This document shows positions 17,448 through 29,796 of a DNA stretch of 64,000 nucleotides, one piece after another. A program made the translations under genes and the position numbers. The stretch comes from Acidovorax sp. NCPPB 4044 (GTDB lineage: Bacteria; Pseudomonadota; Gammaproteobacteria; Burkholderiales; Burkholderiaceae_C), in the NCBI RefSeq assembly GCF_028069655.1, contig NZ_JAMCOS010000001.1, positions 1,766,001-1,830,000 of the forward strand, read 5' to 3'. The notes beneath the pieces are model-generated. The model had not been told where the DNA came from. It searched no databases and saw only the letters and a program-made list of their open reading frames with translations. The number at the start of each line of letters is the position of its first letter. Within the stretch, counting starts at the first letter, position 1.

Positions 17448-17855
17448 TCAGTGGCCCATGGCCGGCTGCACCGGCACGCTGCGCCCGCGGTGGGCCGATA
17501 CCAGCGTCTGCAGGTCGCGTTCGAGCAGTGCCGGGTCTCCCAGTTGCAGCTCGATCACGCGGCGCAGGTGGGTGACGCTGTCGAGATCGATCGTGTGGCC
17601 TTGCAGGCCCGCGCAGGCGCCGTCCAGGTGTGCGAGTTCTCCGGACATCGCGATCTGCTCCGGTCCCGTCATGAGCGGGATGGACAGTGCGCATGGCGTG
17701 CCCTGCGGCAGGGCAAGGTCCGGCGGCAGCTCCAGCAGGGCCCCCTGCAGGGAGACGTCCAGCACGCGCACCTCGAAGGTGCCGTGGCCGCTCACGGCCA
17801 GGCGGGCCGGCGCATCGAAGGCAACGCGGACGTAGTGGCGGCGTTCATGGGACAT
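17448..17855 (-). CDS. PilZ domain protein
   Basis: 135 residues forming a single PilZ domain, a cyclic-di-GMP receptor. The N-terminal RRHYVRVAFDAPARL carries the RxxxR motif, and VLDVSLQGALLELP is the second conserved motif (D/NxSxxG, here DVSLQG). Such proteins control motility, type IV pili or exopolysaccharide. It faces the acyl-CoA synthetase tail to tail and has no operon partner. Confidence 0.88.
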   Translation of the reverse strand: MSHERRHYVRVAFDAPARLAVSGHGTFEVRVLDVSLQGALLELPPDLALPQGTPCALSIPLMTGPEQIAMSGELAHLDGACAGLQGHTIDLDSVTHLRRVIELQLGDPALLERDLQTLVSAHRGRSVPVQPAMGH

Positions 17856-18007
17856 GGATTCTCCTGGGTGGCTGCGGCCCGGATGCTACTGCAGGTGCCG
17901 GGGGGGGCTGCAAAAGCGGAACCTGGCGACAAAACCCGGCCGCTGCGCGTGTTTCCTTGATGCCGGTGAAATGCGGGCGCGGCCGGCGGAGTTAAGCTCC
18001 CGGGCCT

Positions 18008-18781
18008 ATGGCGCACATCACCTTTCCTCCTCCCTACCTGCCGCCCGATCAGGTCGCCGCGCACCTGCGCAGCACGGGCTACGCCGTGCTGCGTCCCGAG
18101 GACACGGCGGCCTGGATCGGCTGCCCGGCCGCCGACCTCGAAGCCCTGCATGCCGACTGGCAGGCGCTGCCGCCCGACGAGTTCCTCAAGGACGGGGGCC
18201 GCTACCGCCGGCGGCGGCATGCCTGCTTCGTGTCCGACGGGCAGGGCAGCGACGTGCACCCGGTGCCGCACCGCGCGCACTGGCAGCCGCTGGAGTACAA
18301 CGCGCTGCACGGCGGCATGGAGCGGTGGTTCGCGCCCATGCAGGAGTCCACCACGGCGCGGCCTGCGTGGCGCAGCTTGCTGGCGGCGCTGGCGCGCGTT
18401 TCGCAGGAGGCGCTGGCCCAGCGCCCCGAGCGCTGGTTCCTGGAGGCGCACCAGTTCCGCATCGACACCACGGACGGCATCGGCCGCCCGACGCCCGAGG
18501 GCGCGCACCGCGATGGCGTGGACCTCGTGGCCGTGTTCCTGGTGGGCCGGCAGGGCATCAAGGGTGGCGAGACCCGCATCTTCGAGGCGGCCGGGCCGAG
18601 CGGACACCGCTTCACGCTCAGCGAGCCCTGGTCGCTCATGCTGCTGGACGACGCGCGCATGATCCACGAGACCACGCCGATCCAGCCGCTGGGCGACGGC
18701 CCCGGCTTCCGCGACACGCTGGTGGTCACCTGCCGGCGCGGCGGTTTCCAGCAGGAAGCCGCAGCAACCCCAGCCGCTTGA
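18008..18781 (+). CDS. 2OG-Fe(II) dioxygenase family protein (PF10014-like)
   Basis: 257 residues. The metal facial triad can be read as HRDGVD (His-x-Asp near residue 168-170) and the distal His in MIHETTP near 219, with the 2-oxoglutarate Arg following in FRDTLVVTCRR. This layout matches the family that includes bacterial L-isoleucine/leucine hydroxylases and BsmA. It would hydroxylate a free amino acid or similar small molecule using 2-oxoglutarate and O2. It stands alone between the PilZ gene and a universal stress protein. Substrate unknown. Confidence 0.82.
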   Translation: MAHITFPPPYLPPDQVAAHLRSTGYAVLRPEDTAAWIGCPAADLEALHADWQALPPDEFLKDGGRYRRRRHACFVSDGQGSDVHPVPHRAHWQPLEYNALHGGMERWFAPMQESTTARPAWRSLLAALARVSQEALAQRPERWFLEAHQFRIDTTDGIGRPTPEGAHRDGVDLVAVFLVGRQGIKGGETRIFEAAGPSGHRFTLSEPWSLMLLDDARMIHETTPIQPLGDGPGFRDTLVVTCRRGGFQQEAAATPAA

Positions 18782-18893
18782 TGCGAATCAACCCGGCCCC
18801 GCCGGGTTGCGGCACACTGGTTCCATCCGGGCACGGCACGCCGAGTCGCCCGGGTGCGCTCTCGTTCCCATAACCAACGAAAGGAGAAGTTCC

Positions 18894-19331
18894 ATGTTCA
18901 AGCACATCCTGATTCCGGTGGACGGCTCGCCGACTTCCATGACCGCCGTGACCAAGGCCGCGGGGCTGGCGAAGGCCTTCGGGGCCCAGGTGACCGCCGT
19001 CTACGTGGTGGACCCCTATCCGTTCACCGGGGTGGGCGCGGATTTCGCCTACGGCCAGTCGCAGTACATGAACGCCGCCACGTCGGAAGCCAACACCGCG
19101 CTGGACGCGACCCGCAAGGCCCTCGAGGAAGCCGGCGTGGCCGTGACCACCGTGATCGGTGAAGGCCATGCCGTGCACGACGGCATCCTGCGCGCGCTGG
19201 AGACCACCGGCGCCGACCTGATCGTGATGGGATCGCACGGCCGGCGCGGCCTGGAAAAGCTGGTGCTGGGCAGCGTCACGCAGCGCGTGCTGGGCGTGGT
19301 GCACATCCCGGTGCTGGTGGTGCGCGACTGA
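18894..19331 (+). CDS. Universal stress protein (UspA family, ATP-binding type)
   Basis: 145 residues, one Usp domain. FKHILIPVDGSP at the N-terminus and the G-x2-G-x9-G-S nucleotide motif (GSHGRRGLEKLVLGS, about residues 112-126) mark the ATP-binding class. AAGGAG at 18881-18886 precedes the ATG by seven bases. A strong bidirectional terminator follows. Role in stress survival is a family-level inference. Confidence 0.93.
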   Translation: MFKHILIPVDGSPTSMTAVTKAAGLAKAFGAQVTAVYVVDPYPFTGVGADFAYGQSQYMNAATSEANTALDATRKALEEAGVAVTTVIGEGHAVHDGILRALETTGADLIVMGSHGRRGLEKLVLGSVTQRVLGVVHIPVLVVRD

Positions 19332-19356
19332 CGCGGCCGCAGCGACCTTCGCCACG

Positions 19357-19387
19357 AAAAAGCGGCTCCGAAGGAGCCGCTTTTTTT
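19357..19387. terminator. Bidirectional intrinsic terminator
   Basis: A 13-bp perfect stem (AAAAAGCGGCTCC / GGAGCCGCTTTTT) with a 3-base loop and T-tract on both strands, between the convergent universal stress and Bug genes. Confidence 0.92.
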
Positions 19388-19410
19388 CTGTCAGCCGATG
19401 GGCACCGGCC

Positions 19411-20406
19411 TCACTCGATCTTGGCGCCCGAGGCTTCCACGATGCCTTTCCACTTGGCGTAGTCGGTCTTGAGCAGCGTGGAGAACTGTGCAGTGCCCAT
19501 GGTTTCGGGTTCGGCACCCTGGGCCTGGATGGCGGCGCGCATCTCGGGTTGGGCGATGAGCTTGTTGACCTCGGTATTGACCGTCGCCACCACGTTCGCA
19601 GGCGTGCCGGCCGGGGCGAAGATGCCGTACCAGGAACTCACGTCGAAGCCCTTGTAGCCCGACTCCGCCACCGTGGGCACGTCCGGCAAAGAGGACGAGC
19701 GCTTGATCGACGTGACGGCCAGCGGGCGCAGCTTGCCGGACTTGATCTGGCCCATGGCCGAGGGCACGGAGGACACCAGCAGGTCCACGTTGCCGGCCAG
19801 CGCGTCCATGAGCGCAGGGTTGGAGCCCTTGTAGGGAATGTGGCTCAGCTTGATGCCGGCAGCCTTCTCGAACAAATCGCCGGCCAGGTGGATGGTGGTG
19901 CCGTTGCCGGGCGAGCCGTAGGTGATCTTGCCGGGTTCCGCGCGGGCGGCGGCGACCACGTCGGCCAGGGTCTTGAAGCGCGAGTTGGCGCCGGTGGCGA
20001 TGATCACCGGCGTGTAGGCCACGTGGGCGATGGCCACGAGGTCCTTCGTGGGATCCCACGGCAGGTTCTTGTAGAGGTAGGGCGCCACCACGAGGTTGTC
20101 CTTCTGGCCCATCACGAGGTCGTAGCCCGTGGGCGCGGCCTTGACGGCCTCGGTGATGCCGATGGTGCCGCCCGCGCCTGCGCGGTTGTCGGGCACGACG
20201 GTCCAGTGCAGGGTCTCGGTGAGTTTGGTCGCGACGAGGCGAGAGAGGATGTCGGTGCCGCCTCCGGGCGGGAAGGGCACGATCAGGCGCACGGGCTTGG
20301 TGGGGTAGGCACCGGCCGGCGCGGGGGCAGCGGCGGGAGCGGTCTGGGCCGTGGCGGCGCCCAAGGAGAGCGCGAGGGCGGTGAACGAGATCAGTGAGCG
20401 GATCAT
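19411..20406 (-). CDS. Tripartite tricarboxylate transporter substrate-binding protein (Bug family)
   Basis: 331-residue periplasmic binding protein. Residues 1-20 are a signal peptide (ISFTALALSLGAATAQ); the mature protein has RLIVPFPPGGGTDILSR, VVPDNRAGAGGTIG and HIPYKGSNPALMD, the Bug ligand loops that coordinate a carboxylate through water. No TctA/TctB membrane genes are nearby, as is usual for the expanded Bug families of Bordetella and Comamonadaceae. Ligand unknown. Confidence 0.92.
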   Translation of the reverse strand: MIRSLISFTALALSLGAATAQTAPAAAPAPAGAYPTKPVRLIVPFPPGGGTDILSRLVATKLTETLHWTVVPDNRAGAGGTIGITEAVKAAPTGYDLVMGQKDNLVVAPYLYKNLPWDPTKDLVAIAHVAYTPVIIATGANSRFKTLADVVAAARAEPGKITYGSPGNGTTIHLAGDLFEKAAGIKLSHIPYKGSNPALMDALAGNVDLLVSSVPSAMGQIKSGKLRPLAVTSIKRSSSLPDVPTVAESGYKGFDVSSWYGIFAPAGTPANVVATVNTEVNKLIAQPEMRAAIQAQGAEPETMGTAQFSTLLKTDYAKWKGIVEASGAKIE

Positions 20407-20553
20407 GGGATGGGTGTCTCCGAAAGGGAAATGCGCGCGATGGCGGCCATTCTTGGTGCGGCGGCGGGGTGCGCGCAACCGGGCAAGCGCTAGGCGCGGT
20501 GGAATCTGCACGATTGCCGCCCGGGATGGCGGTCGTGCCGCCCAGTCAGTGCA

Positions 20554-21339
20554 TCAGGGCTGGCGCACGTCGGCCACGGGCAGGTCGCCGAAGTCGGCGC
20601 GCGCGAGCCAGGCGAGCACGCGCGCGGCGGCGTCGTCGGGCGAGGTCAATGCGCCATCCGTTTTGAGGCTGGCGAAGTTCTGCAGGTCGGGGAAGGCGGC
20701 CGGGTCGGCGGCGCGCAGATGGACCTGCATGTCGGTGTCGATCACACCGGGAGCCAGCGAGCATACCCTGGCGCCGCCGGGCTGCTGCGCCTCGTCCAGC
20801 GCCACGCAGCGCGTGAAATGGTCCATGCCCGCCTTCGCGGCGCAATAGGCCGATTGCGAGGCCATCGCGCGGCGCCCCAGGCCCGAGGAAATGTTGAGCA
20901 CCTTGCGCGGCACGGCCCAGCCGCGGGTGGCGGACAGGAAGGCGCCGGTGAGCTGCATGGGGGCCTCCAGTCCGACCCGCAGGGCATGCGCGAGGTCTTC
21001 CGGGTCGCTGTCGGCGAGCGGCGCGATGTGCGGCACCACGCCCGCGTTGTTGATGAGCGTGGCGCTGGCATAGCGGCCTGCCGGCTGGGCCGCAAGCCAG
21101 GCGCGGAGCCGGCCGGCGGCCTGCGCGCCTTCGGCCAGGTCCTGCTCCCACTGCTCCAGCGGGGAGCCGGTGCGCTGCGCGATGGCGGCCAGCGCATCGC
21201 TCGGGCGGCGCGACAGCGTGACCAGCGCGTGGCCGCTCTCCAGCAGTTGCTGCGCCATGGCGAAGCCCATACCGCGCGAGGCGCCGGTGAGCAGGGTGAG
21301 GGGGCGGGCCGGGGTGGGGGAGGGGGAAGTGCCTTGCAT
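20554..21339 (-). CDS. SDR family oxidoreductase
   Basis: 261-residue classical short-chain dehydrogenase/reductase. TGASRGMGFAMA is the NADP-binding loop, NNAG appears after the fourth strand, a Ser (NISSGLG) and YCAAK form the catalytic Ser-Tyr-Lys. The ATG at 21339 gives a short N-terminus before the first strand; an earlier start at 21366 is less likely. It resembles sepiapterin-reductase-like SDRs that act on pterins or carbonyls. Ends near the repeat that separates it from the pseudouridine synthase gene. Confidence 0.85.
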   Translation of the reverse strand: MQGTSPSPTPARPLTLLTGASRGMGFAMAQQLLESGHALVTLSRRPSDALAAIAQRTGSPLEQWEQDLAEGAQAAGRLRAWLAAQPAGRYASATLINNAGVVPHIAPLADSDPEDLAHALRVGLEAPMQLTGAFLSATRGWAVPRKVLNISSGLGRRAMASQSAYCAAKAGMDHFTRCVALDEAQQPGGARVCSLAPGVIDTDMQVHLRAADPAAFPDLQNFASLKTDGALTSPDDAAARVLAWLARADFGDLPVADVRQP

Positions 21340-21390
21340 GGTGCCGGCGATGGTAATGCGGCGCACCGTGCCCTAGCGCGCCGATCACCT

Positions 21391-21440
21391 GTTTGCTATT
21401 GAATTAATAGCAAACTATTGAAGGAATCCGGCGGCATGGA
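21391..21440 (+). repeat. Dispersed intergenic repeat, copy 1
   Basis: A perfect hairpin TTTGCTATT-GAATT-AATAGCAAA (21392-21414) followed by CTATTGAAGGAATCCGGCGGCAT. Near copies occur at 30781, 35330 and 37882. It sits between the divergent SDR start and the pseudouridine synthase stop. Confidence 0.8.
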
Positions 21441-21472
21441 GGGCCTTTGGCTTGAAGTCGGGTGCCCGGCCC

Positions 21473-22198
21473 TCAGAACGGGGGCGGCGAATCGAATTGC
21501 AGGGGTGCGCCCGTGCGCGGGTGGGCGAAGGCGAGGTGCGCGGCGTGCAGCAGCAGCCGGGGAGCGCGGGCCTGCACGGCAGCGGGCGCATAGAGAGCGT
21601 CGCCCAGGATGGGATGGCCGATGGCAGCCATGTGCACGCGCAGCTGGTGCGTGCGGCCGGTGACGGGCTCCAGCAGCACCCGCGCGCCGCTGCCCGGATC
21701 GGCCGGCAGCGGCGCGCCGCCTTCCGGTGGCGCGGCGCGCCAGCGCGTGAGGCTGGGCTTGCCCAGGGCGGCATCCACGATGCGCAGCGGCCGGCGCTCC
21801 CAGTCGGCCGCGATGGGCAGGTCGATCTCCTGCCAGGGCGCGTCCGGGTCGGCCTCCGGCAGGCCGCTGCCGGCATCCACCACGGCCACGTACCGCTTGT
21901 GCACCTGCCGCGCGGCGAACGCATTGCCGAGCGCGCGCTGGGCCCCGGCGTGCAGCGCCATCACCACGAGGCCCGAGGTGGCCTGGTCGAGCCGGTGCAC
22001 CACGCAGGCGCCGGGCCAGTGCTGCGCCGCCCGTGCGCTCAGGCAATCCTGCTTGCCGGGGCCGCGGCCGGGCACGCAGAGCAGGCCGGAGGGCTTGGCC
22101 AGCACGATCAGGTCATCGTCGGCAAAAAGGCATTCGGGCGCCGGCGCGGTCGGCGGGCTCCCGGGCGCGGCCGGGTCTGCGTGCAAGGACGGGTTCAC
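21473..22198 (-). CDS. RluA-family pseudouridine synthase
   Basis: 241-residue RNA pseudouridine synthase with the catalytic motif [14 protein letters not shown]; no S4 domain precedes it, so it is an RluA-subtype modifying rRNA or tRNA uridines. [21 protein letters not shown] is the second family signature. The GTG at 22198 overlaps the stop of the histidine kinase (GTGA), so the two are co-translated, an uncommon pairing. The target base cannot be told from sequence alone. Confidence 0.9.
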   Translation of the reverse strand: MNPSLHADPAAPGSPPTAPAPECLFADDDLIVLAKPSGLLCVPGRGPGKQDCLSARAAQHWPGACVVHRLDQATSGLVVMALHAGAQRALGNAFAARQVHKRYVAVVDAGSGLPEADPDAPWQEIDLPIAADWERRPLRIVDAALGKPSLTRWRAAPPEGGAPLPADPGSGARVLLEPVTGRTHQLRVHMAAIGHPILGDALYAPAAVQARAPRLLLHAAHLAFAHPRTGAPLQFDSPPPF

Positions 22199-24456
22199 GC
22201 CTGCTCGCCGTGCACTAGCCGGTGCACGGTGGCGCACAGTTCGTCCACGTCGTTGGGCTTGTGGATCAGCGCGCTGGCACCTTCGGCCAGCGCCTCGCGT
22301 TCGATCTCGGTGGTGACGTGGCCCGAGGCCAGCGCCACGGGCAGGTCCGCGCGGATGCGCTTGGATTCGCGCACCAGGTCCACGCCGCAGTAGCCGGGCA
22401 TGTTGTAGTCGGTCACCACGAGGTCGTAGGCCTGCGGGTCGGCGCGCAGCGCCTCGGTGGCCTCGTGCGGATCGGTGAAGCCGCTCACCCGGTAGCCACG
22501 GCGCTTGAGCAGCCGCTGCACCAGGAAGACCAGCGCCTGGTCGTCGTCCACGTACATCACGTGGCGCTGCCGCTCGGTGGGGGCGTCCGCGGGAGGCGGG
22601 GCCACGGCGGCACCGGGCGCCGCGGCCGCCTGGGGCGGTGCCCCGGCGGGCGCCTGCGGCGGATCGGCCTCCTCGGCGACCGGGAAATACAGCGTGAACC
22701 GGCTGCCTTCGCCCGGTGTGCTCTGCACGTCCACCGCGCCGCCGTGCGTGCGCATCACGCCGTGCACCACGGCCAGGCCCAGGCCGGTGCCCTGGCCCAC
22801 GGGTTTGGTGGTGAAGAACGGCTCGAAGATGCGCTGCTGCGTGGCCGCGTCCATGCCGGGGCCGTTGTCGATCACGCTGATCACCACATACTGGCCCGCC
22901 GGCAGCGCCAGGCGTTCGCACAGCCGTTGTTCCGGCTGCAGGGCCGACGCCTGCACGTGCACGGTGCCGCGGGATTCACCGATGGCGTGGATGGCGTTGG
23001 TGCAGAGGTTGAGCAGCGCCTGCTCGACCTGCGTGGCATCGGCCAGCATCGCAGGCAGGGGCGCGTCGATCTGCAGCCGCAGCTCGATGGCGGGCGGCAG
23101 CGTCACGCGCAGCAGGCGCTCGGTGTCGTGCACGGCCTCGGAGACCGGCACGGCGGTGCGCTTGGGGGGCTCGTTGCGGCTGAAGGTGAGGATCTGGCGC
23201 ACGAGGTCGCGCGCGCGCCGGCCGGCCTTCTCGATCTCGTGCAGGCTCTCCAGCGCGGGCGCCCCGGCCGGGCAGTCGGCCTTGGCCAGCTCGACATTGC
23301 CCAGGATGGCGCCCAGGATGTTGTTGAAGTCGTGGGCGATGCCGCCCGCCATGGTGCCCACGGCCTGCATCTTGTGCGATTCGCGCAGCTGCGCTTCCAG
23401 CTCGGTGCGGTGCGCCTCGGCCTTCTTGCGGCCCGTGAGGTCGCGCGCGAACACCGTGGTGGTTTCGCCCTCGGCATGGCGTTCGAACGACACGCTCACC
23501 TCGACGGCCAGTTCCTTGCCGCCGGCGGTGAGGGCGAGCATCTCGCCCAGCACGGCCTGCGTGGCCAGCTGCGCGAAGGCCAGCGCCTGCGCCGCGTCGG
23601 GCAGGAAGCGGTCGAGCGGGCTGCCCAGCGCGTCGGCCGCCGGGCACTGGAAGAGCGCCGCCGCGGTGGGGTTGAAGACGGTGATGCGCTGGTGCTGGTC
23701 CACGCAGATGATGGCGTCCAGCGCGGAGTTGATGACGGCCTCCAGCCGCCGTTCGCTGTCGTAGAGCTGCGCATTGCGCTGCTGCAGCGCCTCGGCGCTC
23801 TGCTGCAGTGCGCGGCGCTCGGCCACCAGCGGGCCCTGGTCCACCACCGCGCAGAGGAACTGCAGCTGCGGCGGGCCCCCGCCTTCCTGGGGTGCCTCGA
23901 TGCGCGCGATGTAGAGGTCGCCCGTGATGGACGAGCCTGCGGAGCCGATGGGGAACACCACCTCGCTGGCCTCGCCGTGGCCGTGCTCCTGCGCCTCGGC
24001 GAAGGTGGCGCGCACGCGGTCGGCGTCGGCCGCGCTCACGAACGGCATGAGCGAGGTGAGCGGCCGGTCGGCCTCGCCGGGCTGGAACCAGCGGTGGGCC
24101 ATCGAGTTGGCCTGCACCACCATGTCGTGCTGGTCGAGCACCATGAGGGCCAGCGGCACGCTGGCGAAGAGGGTTTCGAAGCGCTCGGACGCGCTTTCGG
24201 CGGCGGCCTGGCTGTAGCGCAGGACCTTGTTCTGCACTTCCAGCTCGGCCTGGTAGGCGCGCAGCTCGGCGATGAGTGCCGCCACGGGGCCCTGCGGGCC
24301 GGCGGGCCGCTCGGGAGGCCGGCCCGCCGCCCCGGCCGGGGCCGGGGGCAGCGCCGCGGCGGGCGCGGTGCCGTCGGCCGCGGTGCCGTCGGCTGCGGGG
24401 CGGGGCGGTCCGTCCGGGTCGGGCGGCAGGAGAAACGACAGATCGGGGCGGCTCAT
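22195..24456 (-). CDS. PAS-containing hybrid sensor histidine kinase with C-terminal receiver
   Basis: 753 residues, no membrane spans, so it should be cytoplasmic. Order: proline/alanine-rich N-terminus (to about 60), short coiled coil, PAS (about 88-210), PAS (about 240-350), phosphoacceptor region with [13 protein letters not shown] near 372, HATPase_c with [18 protein letters not shown] and [11 protein letters not shown], a proline/alanine linker, and a receiver with MYVDDDQAL, phosphoacceptor Asp in VTDYNMPG and Lys in IHKPND. The class resembles HWE-free NtrB/hybrid kinases that signal through a partner phosphotransfer. No separate response regulator gene is adjacent. Confidence 0.92.
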   Translation of the reverse strand: MSRPDLSFLLPPDPDGPPRPAADGTAADGTAPAAALPPAPAGAAGRPPERPAGPQGPVAALIAELRAYQAELEVQNKVLRYSQAAAESASERFETLFASVPLALMVLDQHDMVVQANSMAHRWFQPGEADRPLTSLMPFVSAADADRVRATFAEAQEHGHGEASEVVFPIGSAGSSITGDLYIARIEAPQEGGGPPQLQFLCAVVDQGPLVAERRALQQSAEALQQRNAQLYDSERRLEAVINSALDAIICVDQHQRITVFNPTAAALFQCPAADALGSPLDRFLPDAAQALAFAQLATQAVLGEMLALTAGGKELAVEVSVSFERHAEGETTTVFARDLTGRKKAEAHRTELEAQLRESHKMQAVGTMAGGIAHDFNNILGAILGNVELAKADCPAGAPALESLHEIEKAGRRARDLVRQILTFSRNEPPKRTAVPVSEAVHDTERLLRVTLPPAIELRLQIDAPLPAMLADATQVEQALLNLCTNAIHAIGESRGTVHVQASALQPEQRLCERLALPAGQYVVISVIDNGPGMDAATQQRIFEPFFTTKPVGQGTGLGLAVVHGVMRTHGGAVDVQSTPGEGSRFTLYFPVAEEADPPQAPAGAPPQAAAAPGAAVAPPPADAPTERQRHVMYVDDDQALVFLVQRLLKRRGYRVSGFTDPHEATEALRADPQAYDLVVTDYNMPGYCGVDLVRESKRIRADLPVALASGHVTTEIEREALAEGASALIHKPNDVDELCATVHRLVHGEQA

Positions 24457-24610
24457 GGGCGGCTCGGGCGGCTCGGACGGTTCACGCCACGGCGGCGCAC
24501 GGTGCGGCGGCGCCGCGGGAGTGTGGGCCAGTGTACGCCGCGGCCCACTGTGGCCGCCGTGCCCCCGCCTTCGCCGGTCGCAGGGGCATTTGGCGCCCGG
24601 CGCCGGGCGA

Positions 24611-25015
24611 TCAGCGGCGCACGGAAACCAGTTCGACTTCGAACTGGAGCGTGGCGTTGGGCGGGATCACGCCGCCCGCGCCCGCCGCGCCGTAGGCGAT
24701 GGACGGAGGGCAGGTCAGCTTGGCCTTGCCGCCCGGCTTCATGCGCTGCACGCCTTCGGTCCAGCAGGGGATCACGCGGTTCAGCGGGAACTCGGTGGGT
24801 TCGCCGCGCTTGTACGAGCTGTCGAATTCCTTGCCGTCGGCCAGGGTGCCGCGGTAATGCACCTTCACGGTGTCGGTCGCCTTGGGCGATTCGCCGCTGC
24901 CTTCCTTGAGCGATTCGTAGACGAGGCCGCTGGACGTGGTGACGGCAGGGGTCTGGGCGTAGGCGGCGCCGGCCAGGACGGCGCCGGCGAGCAGGGTGGT
25001 GATCAGGGCTTTCAA
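24611..25015 (-). CDS. FKBP-type peptidyl-prolyl cis-trans isomerase, exported
   Basis: 134 residues with a signal peptide (KALITTLLAGAVLAGAAYAQ) and one FKBP domain: VHYRGTLADGKEFDSSYKRG, then FPLNRVIPCWTEGVQRMKPGGKAKLTCPPSIAYG and VELVSV. It would assist folding in the periplasm. No ATG lies at the right place; the TTG at 25015 gives a standard signal peptide and has GGAG upstream. The VIxGW position has Cys instead of Gly. Downstream lies a 16-bp perfect palindrome (24594-24609) without a T-tract. Situated after gcvP on the same strand. Confidence 0.85.
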   Translation of the reverse strand: MKALITTLLAGAVLAGAAYAQTPAVTTSSGLVYESLKEGSGESPKATDTVKVHYRGTLADGKEFDSSYKRGEPTEFPLNRVIPCWTEGVQRMKPGGKAKLTCPPSIAYGAAGAGGVIPPNATLQFEVELVSVRR

Positions 25016-25098
25016 GATGCGGTGCTCCGGGAAAGAAAAGACGCGATGGTAGCCGCCTGCAGGGACGGGCGGTGGCCGGCCGGCCACCGCCGCTTTCG

Positions 25099-27993
<2,895 letters not shown>

Positions 27994-28102
27994 GGGCAGG
28001 TCCCGGTCAGCGGGCGGGGAGGAAAAGGGGGAAACGGAAATGCAGGGCGGGCCGGCGGCACGCGGCGCCTGGCCGGGGCCGCGCGCCGCGCCGCCCGATC
28101 GC

Positions 28103-28477
28103 TCAGGCGTTCTTGGCGAAATCGGAGTAGGCGGTCTCGTCCATGAGCGCATCCAGCTGCGACGCATCGGACAGGCGCACCTTGAAGAACCAGCCGGCAT
28201 CCAGCGGATCGGAGTTGGCCAGCGACGGATCGGCGCGCAGCGCCTCGTTCACTTCCACGATCTCGCCGGACACGGGCATGTACACGTCGGCGGCGGCCTT
28301 CACGGACTCGACCACGCCGGCCACTTCGCCCTGCGCGAAGGCCTTGCCCACTTCGGGCAGATCGACGAAGACCACGTCGCCCAGCGCATCCTGCGCATGG
28401 ACGGTGATGCCGACGACGGCGGCGCCGGCATCGGCGGCGTTGATCCACTCGTGGTCACGGGAATACTGGACGGTCAT
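28103..28477 (-). CDS. gcvH: Glycine cleavage system H protein
   Basis: 124 residues. YSRDHEWI opens the protein and the lipoyl-lysine sits in [11 protein letters not shown] near residue 60. It carries the aminomethyl group between the P and T proteins. AGGAG lies about eight bases before the ATG. Between gcvT and gcvH there is 114 bp containing a perfect 16-bp palindrome at 28503-28518. Confidence 0.96.
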   Translation of the reverse strand: MTVQYSRDHEWINAADAGAAVVGITVHAQDALGDVVFVDLPEVGKAFAQGEVAGVVESVKAAADVYMPVSGEIVEVNEALRADPSLANSDPLDAGWFFKVRLSDASQLDALMDETAYSDFAKNA

Positions 28478-28502
28478 GGGGATGGCTCCTGGAGAAAAGG
28501 GT

Positions 28503-28518
28503 GTCCGCCGCGGCGGAC
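28503..28518. repeat. Perfect 16-bp palindrome between gcvT and gcvH
   Basis: GTCCGCCG-CGGCGGAC in the gap between gcvT and gcvH. It could fold in the mRNA; no T-tract follows, so it is not a standard terminator. Confidence 0.55.
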
Positions 28519-28591
28519 GGGACAGGGGGGACGAAACGGAAAACGAGATCCCTCGGAGGGACAGGCGACTTTAGCCGGGCGCCGCGGGCGG

Positions 28592-29725
28592 TCAGCCGCG
28601 GTGGTAGCGCGGCGGCAGGAAGGGCAGGGCGCAGACCTCCATCGGCACGGCCTTGCCGCGCACGATGGCATGCACCACGGTGCCGATCTCCGCGAACGCC
28701 GGGGCCACGTAGCCCATGGCGACGGGCTGGTTCACGCTGGGGCCCAGCAGGCCGCTGGTCACCTCGCCGATGGCCGCGCCCTCGGGGCTCTGCAGGGCGG
28801 TGTGCTCGCGCACCGGCACGCGCTCGCGGGCGACCAGGCCCACGCGGCGGCGTGCGAGGAGCGACGGCGTGTCGATCTGCGCCAGCACCTTCTCGGCGCC
28901 CGGAAAGCCCCCCGCGCGCGCGCCGCCCGTGCGGCGCACCTTCTGGATGGCCCAGTTCAGCCCGGCTTCGGGCGGCGTGGTGGTGGTGTCGATGTCGTTG
29001 CCGTAGAGGCACAGGCCCGCTTCGAGTCGGAGGGAATTGCGTGCGCCCAGGCCGATGGGCTTCACCTCGGGCTGCGCCAGCAGGGCGCGGGCCAGCGCCT
29101 CGGCCTGCGGGGCGGGCACGGAGATCTCGAAGCCGTCCTCGCCGGTGTAGCCGCTGCGCGTCACGAAGCAGTCGCAGCCGGCGATCTGGAAATGGCCGCC
29201 CGTCATGAACACCAGCGACGCGGTGTCCGGGGCCAGGCGGGCGAGCGCCGCCGCGGCCTGCGGGCCCTGCAGCGCCAGCAGCGCCTGGTCGGGCAGCGGG
29301 ATCACCTCGCAGCGGTGCCCGATGCGCGCCTCGATGTGGGCGATGTCGCCCACCTTGCAGGCGCCGTTGACGATCACGAACAGGTCGTCGCCGCGGTTCA
29401 CGAACATCAGGTCGTCGATGATGCCGCCGTCGTCGTTCAGCAGCAGGCCGTAGCGCTGCTTGCCCACGCCGAGGCCGATCGCATCCACCGGCACGATGGT
29501 CTCGAAGGCGGCTGCGGCCTCCGGGCCGACCAGGCGCAACTGGCCCATGTGGGAGACATCGAACAGCCCGGCGGCCTGGCGCGTGTGCAGGTGCTCGGCC
29601 ATCAGGCCCGCGGGGTACTGCACCGGCATCGAATAGCCCGCGAAGGGCACCATGCGGGCGCCGAGTTCGAGGTGCAGCGCGTGGAGCGGCGTGGTGTGCA
29701 GGGCGGAGGAAGCTTCGGCGGACAT
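28592..29725 (-). CDS. gcvT: Glycine cleavage system T protein (aminomethyltransferase)
   Basis: 377-residue tetrahydrofolate-dependent aminomethyltransferase. FDVSHMGQLRLVGPEA, the folate-site NDDGGIIDDLMFVN and the TGYTGEDGFEIS motif are clear, and the chain ends VCALPFLPPRYHRG. It is the first gene of the operon, directly under the glycine riboswitch, so glycine induces the whole set. Confidence 0.96.
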   Translation of the reverse strand: MSAEASSALHTTPLHALHLELGARMVPFAGYSMPVQYPAGLMAEHLHTRQAAGLFDVSHMGQLRLVGPEAAAAFETIVPVDAIGLGVGKQRYGLLLNDDGGIIDDLMFVNRGDDLFVIVNGACKVGDIAHIEARIGHRCEVIPLPDQALLALQGPQAAAALARLAPDTASLVFMTGGHFQIAGCDCFVTRSGYTGEDGFEISVPAPQAEALARALLAQPEVKPIGLGARNSLRLEAGLCLYGNDIDTTTTPPEAGLNWAIQKVRRTGGARAGGFPGAEKVLAQIDTPSLLARRRVGLVARERVPVREHTALQSPEGAAIGEVTSGLLGPSVNQPVAMGYVAPAFAEIGTVVHAIVRGKAVPMEVCALPFLPPRYHRG

Positions 29726-29758
29726 GGGCGGGGCCTTTCAGGCAAGGGCAAACGACGC

Positions 29759-29783
29759 GCGCGGCGCCATGGTTGCGCCGCGC
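29759..29783 (-). promoter_or_regulatory. GC-rich hairpin in the expression platform of the glycine riboswitch
   Basis: Perfect 9-bp stem GCGCGGCGC / GCGCCGCGC with a 7-base loop, between the second aptamer and gcvT. Without a U-tract it is more likely to affect translation or anti-structure formation than to act as an intrinsic terminator. Confidence 0.5.
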
Positions 29784-29796
29784 TGGGGTTGCCCGC

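Noticed and set aside
24594..24609. CGCCCGGC-GCCGGGCG palindrome as FKBP terminator
   Set aside because: Perfect 16-bp palindrome, but with no loop bases and no T-tract; kept only as a note in the FKBP entry.
22222..24909. Long plus-strand open frame opposite the hybrid histidine kinase
   Set aside because: Composition-driven shadow: Ala/Gly/His/Arg-rich with no domain, while the minus strand encodes all kinase motifs.
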